Numbered from the stretch's first letter, positions 34,450 to 43,034 are shown. The stretch: 64,000 nt of DNA from Streptomyces sp. Ag109_O5-1 (GCF_003814875.1 NZ_RKQF01000001.1:9610001-9674000); one strand, 5' to 3'. The notes: generated from the sequence alone by a model not told the origin. Made by a program: numbers and translations.

Positions 34450-36405
34450 TCAGCCTGTGTGGACGCGCGGCCGCCGGGAGCGGTCCGGCTCCGCCTCGCG
34501 CAGTACTTCGCGGGTGACCGGGGCGACCTCGCCCTGGCCGAAGAGGAAGAAGCGCAGGAAGTTGGCGAACGGGCCGCCCTCGGTCCATTCGAAGTAGATG
34601 TGCGGGATGGCGCCGGTCTCGTCGCGGACGTGGAGCAGGAGCGCGGCCAGGGCGTTGGGGATGGAGGCCGATTCCAGGGTCAGGACGCGATAGCGGTTGT
34701 GCAGGACCTCGCCGCGGACGGTCAGGCCGGCCTCGAACTCGGAGGGGTCGGTGACCGTGACCTCGACGAAGACGAAGTCCTCCTGCTCGGGCATGTCGTT
34801 GTCGGCCCGGATCTGCTCGACCTTGTCGCGGTACTCGGCCTTGTCACGGCGGTCCGGCTCGTTGGCGATGAACCGTATCTTCCGGCTGGCCATGTCCCTG
34901 ACGAACCGTTCCGCCATGTCGTCGAGGGTCACGCTCGTCACGCGCAGCTCGAAGGCGCGGGCGAGCCGGGACAGCAGCGAGACCAGGATGATGCCGACGA
35001 TGAAGCAGGCACCGATCTTCACGCCGTCCGGGCGCTCGATGACGTTGACGACCGTCGTGTAGAGGAAGACCGCCGAGATGACCGCGAAGCCTACGGTCCA
35101 CTTGCGCTGGCCGGCCTTGCGAGCGGCGATGGTCACGGCGATCGCGGCGGAGCTGATCAGCACCAGCACGCCGGTGGCGTAGGCGCCGCCCTGCGCGTCC
35201 ACGTTGGCATCGAAGATCCAGGTGACGAGGAAGGCGATCAGGGTGAAGACGATGACCATGGGGCGCACGGCGCGGGCCCAGTGCGGGGCCATGCCGTAGC
35301 GGGGCAGGTAGCGGGGCATCAGGTTGAGCAGGCCGGCCATGGCGGAGGCGCCGGCGAACCACAGGATGGCGATGGTCGAGACGTCGTAGACCGTGCCGAA
35401 GGCGCCGCCCAGGTACTGGTGGGCGAGGTAGGCGAGGGCACGGCCGTTGGCGGCGCCGCCGGCCTTGAACTCCTTCTCCGGGATCAGCAACGTGGTGATG
35501 AAGCTGGTCGCGATCAGGAAGCAGCTCATGATCACGGCGGCCGTGGTGAGCAGCTTCTTCGTGTCCCGGATCCGGCCGGTGGGCTGCTGCTCGGTGTCTT
35601 CCGGGTCGCCCTTGACGTGCGGCATGACGGCGACGCCGGTCTCGAAGCCGGACAGGCCCAGGGCGAGTTTGGGGAAGACGATCAGGGCGACGCCGATCAT
35701 GACGAAGACGTTGCCGTGTTCGGCGGTCAGGGCACTGGTCCAGTCGGTGACCACGTGTTCGGCCGTGAGGAGGTGGTAGAAGCCGACGATCACGACGACC
35801 ACGTTCAGCGCGAGGTAGACGCCGACCAGGGCCGTGGCTACGCCGATCGCCTCCAGGAAGCCTTTGAGGAAGACCGCGCCGAGCAGGGCCACCAGGAACA
35901 GCGTGATGACCATCTGCTTGCCCTGCAGGAAGTCGGTCAGATGCGGGTTCTCCACCAGGTGGGTGGAGGCGTCGGCGGCCGACAGGGTGATGGTGATCAG
36001 GAAGTCGGTGGCGGCGAAGCCGAGCAGGGTCAGCACGAACAGCTTGCCCTGCCAGAAGGAGAGCAGCCGCTCCAGCATGGCGATGGAACCCTCGCCGTGC
36101 GGGCTCTCCTCGGCGACCCGGCGGTAGACCGGCAGGGCGCCGGCCAGGGTGACTATCACGAGCACGATGGTCGCGATCGGCGACAGCAGGCCGGCCGCGA
36201 GCGCGGCGATGCCGGGCTGGTAGCCGAGGGTCGAGAAGTAGTCGACACCGGTCAGGCACATCACCCGCCACCAGCGCTGGCCCTGGTGCGCGGGTTCCGG
36301 CTGCGCATGGGGGCCGGTGTGCCCGCCGCCCTTGCCCATGTCGGACAGCCCCTCCAGCATCCAGGCGCGCAGGCGACTGGGAGGGGGATGTTCGGTCGTG
36401 GCCAT
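34450..36405 (-). CDS. APC superfamily permease, possibly a KimA-like potassium importer
   Basis: 651 residues with about 12 transmembrane helices. MCLTGVDYFSTLGYQPGIAA marks helix 1. A long cytoplasmic C-terminal region (about 490-651) includes TLDDMAERFVRDMASRKIRF and VEQIRADNDMPEQEDFVFVE. The architecture (APC core plus soluble tail) resembles the KimA/KUP-like branch rather than amino acid permeases. Potassium as substrate is inferred from this and from the RCK protein nearby. An 11-bp-spaced direct repeat upstream suggests response-regulator control. Confidence 0.75.
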   Translation of the reverse strand: MATTEHPPPSRLRAWMLEGLSDMGKGGGHTGPHAQPEPAHQGQRWWRVMCLTGVDYFSTLGYQPGIAALAAGLLSPIATIVLVIVTLAGALPVYRRVAEESPHGEGSIAMLERLLSFWQGKLFVLTLLGFAATDFLITITLSAADASTHLVENPHLTDFLQGKQMVITLFLVALLGAVFLKGFLEAIGVATALVGVYLALNVVVVIVGFYHLLTAEHVVTDWTSALTAEHGNVFVMIGVALIVFPKLALGLSGFETGVAVMPHVKGDPEDTEQQPTGRIRDTKKLLTTAAVIMSCFLIATSFITTLLIPEKEFKAGGAANGRALAYLAHQYLGGAFGTVYDVSTIAILWFAGASAMAGLLNLMPRYLPRYGMAPHWARAVRPMVIVFTLIAFLVTWIFDANVDAQGGAYATGVLVLISSAAIAVTIAARKAGQRKWTVGFAVISAVFLYTTVVNVIERPDGVKIGACFIVGIILVSLLSRLARAFELRVTSVTLDDMAERFVRDMASRKIRFIANEPDRRDKAEYRDKVEQIRADNDMPEQEDFVFVEVTVTDPSEFEAGLTVRGEVLHNRYRVLTLESASIPNALAALLLHVRDETGAIPHIYFEWTEGGPFANFLRFFLFGQGEVAPVTREVLREAEPDRSRRPRVHTG

Positions 36406-36529
36406 GGGGCTGGCTCCTGGTGTCCGGCGCGGTGTGGTGCGGGTCAGTTCGATTTCCGGCCATCACGCGGACGGCGGCACCAGCGTAAGCAGAGAGTGAC
36501 GCGTGGGCCCACGGATAGGCGTGGGCTGG

Positions 36530-36551
36530 GCGTCAAGCTTGCGTTAAGAAT
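36530..36551. promoter_or_regulatory. Direct repeat GCGTCAAGCTT / GCGTTAAGAAT upstream of the APC permease
   Basis: Two consecutive 11-bp units (36530-36540 and 36541-36551) of the form GCGTYAAG-N3, about 125 bp upstream of the permease start. Eleven-bp spacing is typical of OmpR/PhoB-family response regulators such as KdpE. Confidence 0.5.
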
Positions 36552-36670
36552 GGCCTGGCAGGGGGTGGTCGAGCATCAAGAAGGGGTGCCCCGGAGGCTG
36601 CGACGAGGCGTTCGGCTGTACGAGGGACGACAAGCGGGAGCACGGCACCGGACACCGAGCGTTATCCCCT

Positions 36671-36712
36671 ACGCCGCACGCCGCACGCCGCACGCCGCAC
36701 GCCGCACGCCGC
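36671..36712. repeat. Tandem repeat, 6 x ACGCCGC
   Basis: Six perfect copies of a 7-mer, 42 bp in total, just upstream of the TnpB element. Too short and spacerless for CRISPR. Confidence 0.9.
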
Positions 36713-36735
36713 TACCGGGATTCATTCGCAGTGCT

Positions 36736-36751
36736 CCGGCGTTCGCGCCGG
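36736..36751. terminator. Hairpin with TTCG loop
   Basis: CCGGCG (36736-36741), TTCG, CGCCGG (36746-36751). Either an intrinsic terminator or part of the left end of the transposon. Confidence 0.45.
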
Positions 36752-36872
36752 GGGTGAAGCGAATCAGGTGGGTGCGACGGGGAGCGTCGCGGTGTCGTTC
36801 CGGCGGAGCCGGACCCTGCTCGGTGACGGTGACGCTTCGCTCATATGTTCTCGGTGACGGCGCTTGTTCGTT

Positions 36873-39800
36873 ATGCCTACTGTGATCGTCATTCAGCTCC
36901 GGTACGCCTTCAGGTTGTACCCGGACGCCGGTCAGCGGATCGCGCTGGCGAAGGCGTTCGGGTGCGCGCGCGTCGTGTTCAGCGACTGTGTGCGCGCCCG
37001 CGAGGACGCCCGGAAGGCGGGCGATGTCTTCCCGAAGGCCGGCGAGCTGTCGAAGAAGCTGATCACGCAGGCGAGACAGACCGTGGAGCGGTCCTGGCTG
37101 GGTGAGGTCTCCTCGGTCGTCCTCCAGCAGTTCCTGCGCGACGCCGAGACCGCCTGCAAGAACTTCTTCGCCTCCCTCAAGGGCACCCGCAAGGGCCCGG
37201 GACTGGGCCCGCCCCGCTTCAAGTCCCGCAAGGACAACCGCCAGGCGATCCGGTTCACCGCGAACGCACGCTGGAAGATCACCGACAGCGGACGGCTGGA
37301 CCTGCCGAAGATCGGCGCGGTGAAGGTGAAATGGTCCCGCACCCTGCCTGCCGCTCCCACCTCCGTCACCGTGATCAAGGACGCCGCGGGCAGATTCTTC
37401 GCCTCGTTCGTCATCGATACCGGCCCCGCCGCCGACGCGGCAGCGATGCCCGACACCGGCCAGGTTATCGGCGTCGACCTCGGACTCGCCCACTTCGCCG
37501 TGCTGTCCACCGGCGAGAAGATCGGCTCCCCCCGGTTCCTGCGCCGGGCGGAGAAGAAGCTGAAGAAGGCCCAGCGCGGGCTGTCCCGCAGACAGAAGGG
37601 ATCCAGGAACCGCGAGAAGGCCCGCCTGAAGGTCGCCCGCGCCCGCGCCAGGGTCACCGACGCCCGTCATGAGTTCCACCACCAGCTCTCCACCCGGCTG
37701 ATCTCCGAGAACCAGGGGATCGCCGTGGAGGACCTGTCGGTGACGGGGCTGGCACGCACTCGGCCGGCGAAGTCCGTGCACGATGCCGGCTGGTCGCAGT
37801 TCGTGGTCATGCTGGAGTACAAGGCGGCACGGTATGGACGCACTCTGGTGAAGATCGGCCGTTTCGAGCCGACCTCCCAGAGCTGCTCGACCTGTGGCGT
37901 GGTGGACGGGCCCAAAGCACTGTCCGTCCGGGAGTGGACCTGTGCCGCCTGCGGGTGTGTCCTGAACGCGAAAGGGAGTTGATGGTAGCGAACTTCAAAT
38001 AGCGGTGCTGTGCGGGAGATGAAGGTTTGGCCCTTCGAAGCCGCCCTGCGGGGGGAGGCTTCAAACCGCCTCATGCTGCGTTGGCTGAAGACCGTCGTGG
38101 TGAGCGATGAGGAAAAGGCGCCGTTGAAGGCGTCAGGTGGGGACCGGGAAGACGAACGCAAGTGAATCGCTGTTGACGTGTCGAAATGGCAACAGACGAC
38201 ATCGAAACCGGGGAGTACGCAAATCCCCGGGATGAGTCTGGCGGGTGCCCGTTTATTGGCCAGGCGGTGTCCGGCATGGAGGCGACGTGAGCCTGGTCTG
38301 CCGCTCTCGCATGGAACAGGAGAAGGCAGTGCCCGATACTCTCCGCCGGAACGGGTGGGGGAGAGGGAGTGCTCCGAGCAGACGCAACTGTGAGGGGTCG
38401 AGTACCGATGCGGGTCCTGCTGGCGGACCGGTCCGTAGTAGTGCTGAGGCCCCTGTAACGGGGGCGGAGCGAAGGGACCGGGCCGCTCGTGACTGTGTTG
38501 ATCGCATCAACCGGAAGTCCTCCGGGAGGAGTGGGATGAGCCAGTTGAAGTCTCGGATCAAGCCGTTCGATATCTCGAAGCGGGAGGTTATAAAGGCATG
38601 GGAGGAAGTCAGGGCTAACAAGGGTGCGCCGGGTGTGGACGGGCAGAGTATCGAGGACTTCGAGAAGGACCTGAAGAACAACCTCTACAAGGTCTGGAAT
38701 CGAATGTCGTCGGGCTCTTACTTCCCGCCTCCGGTGCGCGCGGTGGAGATCCCGAAGCCACACGGCGGAGGCACGAGAATGCTCGGCATTCCCGCTGTCT
38801 CGGATCGGGTGGCGCAGACCGTGGTGGCCCGGCATCTCATGCTGAGGGTGGAACCGGTTTTCCATCCGGACAGCTACGGATACCGGCCCGGACGATCTGC
38901 CCTGGACGCGGTGGGGAAATGCCGGGAACGCTGCTGGAAACGGAACTGGGTGGTCGAGCTCGACATCCGGAAGTTCTTCGACAGCGTGCCCTGGGACCTG
39001 CTTGTCAAGGCGGTGGAGATCCATACGGATGCCGTCTGGGTGAAGTTGTACGTGCGTAGGTGGCTCGCCGCCCCGCTCGCCATGCCCGACGGCACCCTGC
39101 ACCAGCGGGAGCGTGGGACGCCACAGGGCGCCCCGGTGTCTCCCGTCCTGGCAAACCTGTTCCTGCACTACGCGTTCGACACCTGGATGGCCCGGGAGTA
39201 CCCGACCGTGCAGTTCGAACGCTACGCGGACGACGCCGTGCTGCACTGCGTCTCCGAGGGCCAGGCCCGCAAGGTCCTGGCGGCGCTGGAGGACAGGATG
39301 GCCGAGGTCGGGCTGCAACTGCACCCGGACAAGACCCGGATTGTCTACTGCAGGGACGGCTCACGCCACGGCTCGTACGAGCATGAGGCGTTCAGCTTCC
39401 TCGGGTACACGTTCCGCGCCAGGAGAAGCCGGAGTCGGCACGGGAACCAGTTCCTTTCGTTCGAGCCGGCGATCAGCAGGGAGGCTCTGACCAGGATCGG
39501 GCGGGAGGTGCGGTCATGGCGCCTGCACCGCCGGTCCGACCTGACCTTCGGCGAGCTCGCCCGACGGATCAATCCGATGGTGGCGGGCTGGCTCAACTAC
39601 TACGGCCGGTTCCGGCCGTGGGAGCTGCACTCCTTCGTCATGCGCATCAACGCCTACCTGGTGCGCTGGATCCGCAAGAAGTACCGACGGCTCGCGGGCA
39701 AACGGAAGGCGCTGGCGAAGCTTCGGGAAATCGCGCAGCGGTACCCCCGCATGCTCGCCCACTGGCGCTTTTCGCCCACGCAGGGAGCCCTGTTGATCTG

Positions 39801-40052
39801 AGATCAGAGCGGCAAGAGCCGTGTAACGGGAGACTGTTACGCACGGTTCTGTGAGGGCCGGGAGGTGAGATCCCTCCCGGCTACTCGACCACGACCCACG
39901 ACCGGGACCACAACGCCTCACTCAACATCAAGACGGCCGCCGGACTGGCGGCATCGGCCTGCGGAGCGCCGGTAAGACCAGAACCCGTTCTGGCACAGCG
40001 CGAAGAAACAGGAAGCCACGGATTCCCGACGACCGGAAACCGTGCCGCGTAG
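36873..40052 (+). CDS. tnpB: TnpB RNA-guided nuclease, split into two exons by a group II intron (36873-37954 + 39890-40052)
   Basis: Exon 1 encodes the wedge/REC part, the first RuvC Asp in VIGVDLGLAHF (about 201), the RuvC Glu in VEDLSVTG (E286), and zinc-finger cysteines CSTCG (about 337) and CAACG (357-360). Unspliced, the frame ends at TGA 37980 after the foreign tail CVLNAKGS. Joining 37954 to 39890 restores CGTTHDRDHNASLNIKTAAG, the canonical TnpB ending with the third RuvC acid in the DRDHNA motif, and runs to TAG 40052. The spliced protein is 414 residues, normal for the family. Thus nuclease activity should need intron splicing. ATG 36873 was chosen; a TTG at 36864 is an alternative. 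Confidence 0.88.
37955..39889 (+). mobile_element. Group II intron inserted in tnpB
   Basis: 1,935 nt in the same orientation as tnpB. It begins GTGTG (consensus GUGYG) and ends CTACTCGAC (consensus AY). It carries a 34-nt domain V at 39816-39849 beginning GAGCCGTGTAACGG and ending GCACGGTTC, with the catalytic AGC. A domain VI hairpin follows (GGCCGGGAGG pairing with CCTCCCGGC, about 39856-39881). The open reading frame for the maturase starts at 38536. Boundaries were set by the splice that repairs the TnpB frame, which agrees independently with the intron end consensus. Domains I-III were not folded in detail. Confidence 0.9.
38536..39801 (+). CDS. ltrA: Group II intron reverse transcriptase/maturase
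   Basis: 421 residues encoded inside the intron. The RT domain has RANKGAPGVDGQSIEDF (RT-1/2), YGYRPGRSALDAV, DIRKFFDSVPWDLL, RGTPQGAPVSPVLANLFLHY and the catalytic RYADDAVLHC (Y230-D233). The maturase X domain follows, GWLNYYGRFRPWEL. It ends after WRFSPTQGALLI with no HNH endonuclease domain. Such proteins aid splicing and retrohoming; endonuclease-less types are thought to prime on replication forks. ATG 38536 follows GGGAGGA. Confidence 0.94.
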   Translation: MSQLKSRIKPFDISKREVIKAWEEVRANKGAPGVDGQSIEDFEKDLKNNLYKVWNRMSSGSYFPPPVRAVEIPKPHGGGTRMLGIPAVSDRVAQTVVARHLMLRVEPVFHPDSYGYRPGRSALDAVGKCRERCWKRNWVVELDIRKFFDSVPWDLLVKAVEIHTDAVWVKLYVRRWLAAPLAMPDGTLHQRERGTPQGAPVSPVLANLFLHYAFDTWMAREYPTVQFERYADDAVLHCVSEGQARKVLAALEDRMAEVGLQLHPDKTRIVYCRDGSRHGSYEHEAFSFLGYTFRARRSRSRHGNQFLSFEPAISREALTRIGREVRSWRLHRRSDLTFGELARRINPMVAGWLNYYGRFRPWELHSFVMRINAYLVRWIRKKYRRLAGKRKALAKLREIAQRYPRMLAHWRFSPTQGALLI

Positions 40053-40112
40053 CGGCACAGCAACCAGTCGGGAAGGCCAGAATCCTCGCCCTTCAGGGCG
40101 AGGAGCATGTCA
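39930..40112 (+). ncRNA. Probable omega RNA (reRNA) of TnpB
   Basis: In characterised TnpB systems the guide RNA overlaps the 3' end of tnpB and the right transposon end, and the guide lies just outside. Here the corresponding segment is exon 2 plus the 3' region with the hairpin at 40084-40103. Extent is by analogy only. Confidence 0.4.
40084..40103 (+). repeat. Right-end subterminal hairpin of the TnpB element
   Basis: CCTCGCCCT (40084-40092), TC, AGGGCGAGG (40095-40103); perfect 9-bp stem of the type recognised by single-strand transposases of this family. Confidence 0.75.
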
Positions 40113-40522
40113 AGCGTTCGCCGGTCTCGCCTCCTCCACCGTGATCAGGTCGCGGCGCAGCTGTCGGTGGACCAGGTCGGCCGACGCGGCCGTACCGTCG
40201 GCGGTCAGACGGTCGCGGGTGGCGTCGAGGCGGCCGTGGTGGACCATGTGTGCGGCGCAACCCTGTTGGGCCGGCCGCCCCGGCTCGGCACAGACGCCGG
40301 GCCTGGGGCCTGGACCGGATCGCCCGGCCGGAGGGCGAGACCGAGCTGTGTGCGCACGGCAACGGGCACTGCCTCGGCCGGTTCATGCTTACGCCGGGAC
40401 CCGGGCCGGCGACCGCGGGACAGGGGGCGACCCGCGTTCTTGGCATGTTCTTGACGGATATTTGAACGGGGGTCAGGTGCCCGGCCGGAACCGGCGTCAC
40501 GGCCGGTGCCGTTCAGGCTGAT
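40108..40522. other. Degraded region right of the TnpB element with coding remnants
   Basis: No intact gene. On the minus strand a frame down to a TGA at 40108-40110 looks coding (ending LVHRQLRRDLITVEEARPANA) but has no proper N-terminus; it abuts the transposon end. On the plus strand, a frame ending at 40465 also looks coding (ELCAHGNGHCLGRFMLTPGP). Neither was recognised. Probably remains of genes disrupted by the insertion. Confidence 0.4.
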
Positions 40523-42391
40523 GTGACGTCAACCCTCCCCGTACCAGCGGCATCTGGAGAGAGAACCGGGCACATGGTGATCTGCGGCGACGACGGGCTC
40601 GCGCACCGGCTCGCCGTCGAACTGGACGCCGTCTGCGGGGAGGTCGTCACCGTCGTCATGCCGTCCGCCGCCGATGTCCACGGCGGCCAGGTCGCCGCCC
40701 TGCACCGCGACCCGGGCTCCGCGGTCCACCTGCACGTCTCCACCCGCCCCGACGAGGCCACCCTGCGCGCGGCCGGCGTCGAACGCGCCGCGGCGCTCGC
40801 TCTCACCTACCGCGACGACCAGGTCAACGTCACCGCCGCCCTGCTGGCCCGTACCGTCAACCCCTCCGTACGACTGGTCGTGCGCATGTTCAACCGGGAG
40901 CGCGGCAGCCATCTGGAACGGCTCCTGGACCGGGCGGCGGGCCTGGGCGACGGCCCCGCCGCGGACACCTCCACCACCGTGCTCTCCGACGCCGACACCG
41001 CCGTACCGGAGCTCGTCGCGGCCGCCGCCGTCGGTCACGGCCACACCCTCCAGGTCGAGGGCAAGGTCTTCCGCGGGGTCGTACGGCCGGCGGGCACCCC
41101 GCAGCACGCCACCGACCTCGCCACCCTCGCCGTGCTCTCCGGCGCCCACGAGGACGATCCGGCCAGCCAGGACAGCGCCGAGACGGCCGGTGAGGACGGC
41201 ACCCAGCTGCTGCCGGACGACCAGACGGCGTACCACCGGCAGTTCACCCATGGCCGGCTCATGCTGGAGGAGGTCATCCATCGCCACACGGCCGAACCGG
41301 CCCGCCGCACCTGGCACTTCAGGCCGCTGCGCTGGCTACGGGCGCGGCTCGCCCACCTGCCGTGGCGGGTCTTCCTCTCCCGCCAACTGGGCGCCGTCTA
41401 CGGTTCCTTGGCGGCCGTGGTCATCGCGCTGGCCACCGCCACCGCGCTCTTCGCCGACGAACACCCCTGGTGGAAGAACTTCTACCTGCCCCTCCTGGAC
41501 ATCTTCACCATGGGCGATCCGGCCACCGAGGAATCGCCCGCCCGCCGCATACTCCAGCTCGTCGCCGGCTTCGTCGGACTCGCCGTGCTGCCACTCGTCG
41601 TCGCCGCGACCATGAACGCCACCGAGGCGTTCCGCACCGCCTCCGCGAACCACCCGCCCGGGGAGGACGTCAGCGGCCATATCGTCCTGGTCGGCCTCGG
41701 CATGGTCGGCACGCGCGTACTCGACCGGCTGCGCACCACCGGTCACCGTGTCGTGGCCATCGAGCGTGACCCGCGCGCCCGGGGTGTCGCGCTCGCCCGG
41801 GATCTCGGCGTCCCGCTGATCCTGGAGGACGCGACCGCCCCCGGAGTGCTCGAACTCGCCCGGGTCCGGCAGTGCAGGTCCCTGCTCGTCCTCACCCGTG
41901 ACGACGGCCAGAACCTCGACATCCTCATGGCCGTCCGGGAGTACAACCCGGAGGCGCGGGTGGTGGCCCGGCTCTACGACGACGACTTCGCCGCGACCGT
42001 CCAGCGCACCCTGCGGGCGTCGTACCCGGACGCGCTGACCCGTAGCAGGAGCGTTTCCGCCCTGGCCGCACCCTCCTTCGCCGCCGCCATGATGGGGCGT
42101 CATGTGCTGGGTGTGATGCCGGTGGAACGGGGGTCGCTGCTGTTCACGTGCGTGGACGTGGCGGGGCATCCGGAGCTGGAGGGACGGACCGTGCACCAGG
42201 CGTTCCGGCGCAGGGAGTGGCGGGTGCTGGCGGTGGGGCCGGCCGGTGGCGGGACGGGGGTCCCGGGGGCGGACGCCTTCGACTGGCGGCCGGCGCAGGG
42301 GCGGGTGCTGGTGGCGGGGGACCGGGTGGTGATGGCCACCACGCGGCGCGGCCTCGATGTGCTGATGACGGGTGTGGTGCGGACGGGCTGA
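40523..42391 (+). CDS. RCK/TrkA-N protein with two transmembrane helices (ion channel-like)
   Basis: 622 residues. A first nucleotide-binding TrkA-N domain (about 15-150, MVICGDDGLAHRLAVELD) is followed by a variable linker. Two hydrophobic helices (about 290-312 and 335-360) flank a short re-entrant-like segment with TMGDP. A second, more typical TrkA-N/RCK domain (about 388-520) has IVLVGLGMVGTRVLDRLRTT, then TRDDGQNLDILMAVREYNPE and a TrkA-C-like tail. The layout resembles CASTOR-type ion channels but the selectivity filter is not TVGYG. GTG 40523 lacks a clear ribosome site; a start at MVICGD (40574) is possible. Confidence 0.75.
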   Translation: MTSTLPVPAASGERTGHMVICGDDGLAHRLAVELDAVCGEVVTVVMPSAADVHGGQVAALHRDPGSAVHLHVSTRPDEATLRAAGVERAAALALTYRDDQVNVTAALLARTVNPSVRLVVRMFNRERGSHLERLLDRAAGLGDGPAADTSTTVLSDADTAVPELVAAAAVGHGHTLQVEGKVFRGVVRPAGTPQHATDLATLAVLSGAHEDDPASQDSAETAGEDGTQLLPDDQTAYHRQFTHGRLMLEEVIHRHTAEPARRTWHFRPLRWLRARLAHLPWRVFLSRQLGAVYGSLAAVVIALATATALFADEHPWWKNFYLPLLDIFTMGDPATEESPARRILQLVAGFVGLAVLPLVVAATMNATEAFRTASANHPPGEDVSGHIVLVGLGMVGTRVLDRLRTTGHRVVAIERDPRARGVALARDLGVPLILEDATAPGVLELARVRQCRSLLVLTRDDGQNLDILMAVREYNPEARVVARLYDDDFAATVQRTLRASYPDALTRSRSVSALAAPSFAAAMMGRHVLGVMPVERGSLLFTCVDVAGHPELEGRTVHQAFRRREWRVLAVGPAGGGTGVPGADAFDWRPAQGRVLVAGDRVVMATTRRGLDVLMTGVVRTG

Positions 42392-42398
42392 GACGGGT

Positions 42399-42899
42399 CT
42401 ACTCCAGGCCCGACGCCTTGAACACGCCCAAGGCGTTCTCGTGGTCGACCTGTTCGCCGAGGCGGCTGAGCGCCAGCGAGCCGCAGAGCAGGGTGCCGGC
42501 CGCGGCGGCCCTGCGGGCCCCCTCGTCGACGCGCAGCCAGAGGTCGGGATTGTCGACGAGCACCCGGGGGTCGAGTTCGAGGCGGCCGCCGAAGGTGTCC
42601 CGGAGCAGTAGCCGAGGGGAGATGCCGTCCAGAAAGCGGACGGAGACCAGGAGGTCGGTGCGGACCCTGCGGGTGCGCAGCAGCCGGCGTGAGGTGAGCC
42701 AGCCGTCGCCGGCGCGGACCCTTGCGGGGCAGAGGACCGTGAAGAGCAGCAGGGCGAGCGCGGTCCAGAGGGCGCCGCGCCACCAGGTGAGTGTCGAGGC
42801 TCCCCAGTCGATCAGGAGCAGGAGGGCCAGCAGGACGCCTGCGCAACGAGCCGATGCGTAGACGTCTTTGGACCAGCGGCGGTCCTCGGAGTGCTGCAT
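42399..42899 (-). CDS. Two-helix membrane protein, paralogue of the protein at 33810-34331
   Basis: 166 residues with the same plan as its paralogue. Two helices are CAGVLLALLLLIDWG and WTALALLLFTVLCPARV. A cytoplasmic beta-rich domain (WLTSRRLLRTRRVRTDLL, LRDTFGGRLELDPRVL) and the ending ALGVFKASGLE follow. ATG 42899 (MQHSEDRRW) begins the conserved part. Convergent with the RCK gene. Function unknown; conserved pairing with ion transport genes is inference. Confidence 0.75.
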   Translation of the reverse strand: MQHSEDRRWSKDVYASARCAGVLLALLLLIDWGASTLTWWRGALWTALALLLFTVLCPARVRAGDGWLTSRRLLRTRRVRTDLLVSVRFLDGISPRLLLRDTFGGRLELDPRVLVDNPDLWLRVDEGARRAAAAGTLLCGSLALSRLGEQVDHENALGVFKASGLE

Positions 42900-42952
42900 G
42901 GGGTGAAGGTAGGGAGTGGGGGACGACGGCGTCAGCAGGTGCGGCATGTCTT

Positions 42953-42974
42953 TGACGGGACTCTGACGGGTTGC
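42953..42974. promoter_or_regulatory. 11-bp direct repeat TGACGGGACTC / TGACGGGTTGC
   Basis: Consecutive units at 42953-42963 and 42964-42974, about 55 bp upstream of the two-helix protein start at 42899. The same TGACGGG core precedes its paralogue (34375-34420). Confidence 0.5.
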
Positions 42975-43034
42975 GGGTCACTGCGGGGCGGTGGGGGGCC
43001 GGTCGGGCGTCTGTCCCGTTCTCAAGGAGCCCCT

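Larger units (their letters stand above)
36406..36872. other. Intergenic region: APC promoter side and left flank of the TnpB element
   Basis: No gene supported. Contains the direct repeat at 36530-36551, six tandem ACGCCGC units at 36671-36712, a TTCG-tetraloop hairpin at 36736-36751 and a further hairpin at 36774-36790. The last may be part of the transposon left end. Confidence 0.6.
36760..40110 (+). mobile_element. IS200/IS605-type element carrying only tnpB, interrupted by a group II intron
   Basis: Bounded on the right by the subterminal hairpin at 40084-40103, and on the left somewhere upstream of tnpB, where hairpins lie at 36774-36790. No tnpA is present, so it is a TnpB-only element that depends on transposase in trans or is immobile. 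Exact ends are not determined, since this family has no terminal inverted repeats or target duplications. Confidence 0.8.

Noticed and set aside
36671..36712. Possible CRISPR-like array
   Set aside because: Repeat unit is 7 bp with no spacers; a simple tandem repeat.
40523..42391. Call of a classical potassium channel
   Set aside because: Selectivity filter TVGYG is absent, so only RCK/channel-like is supported.
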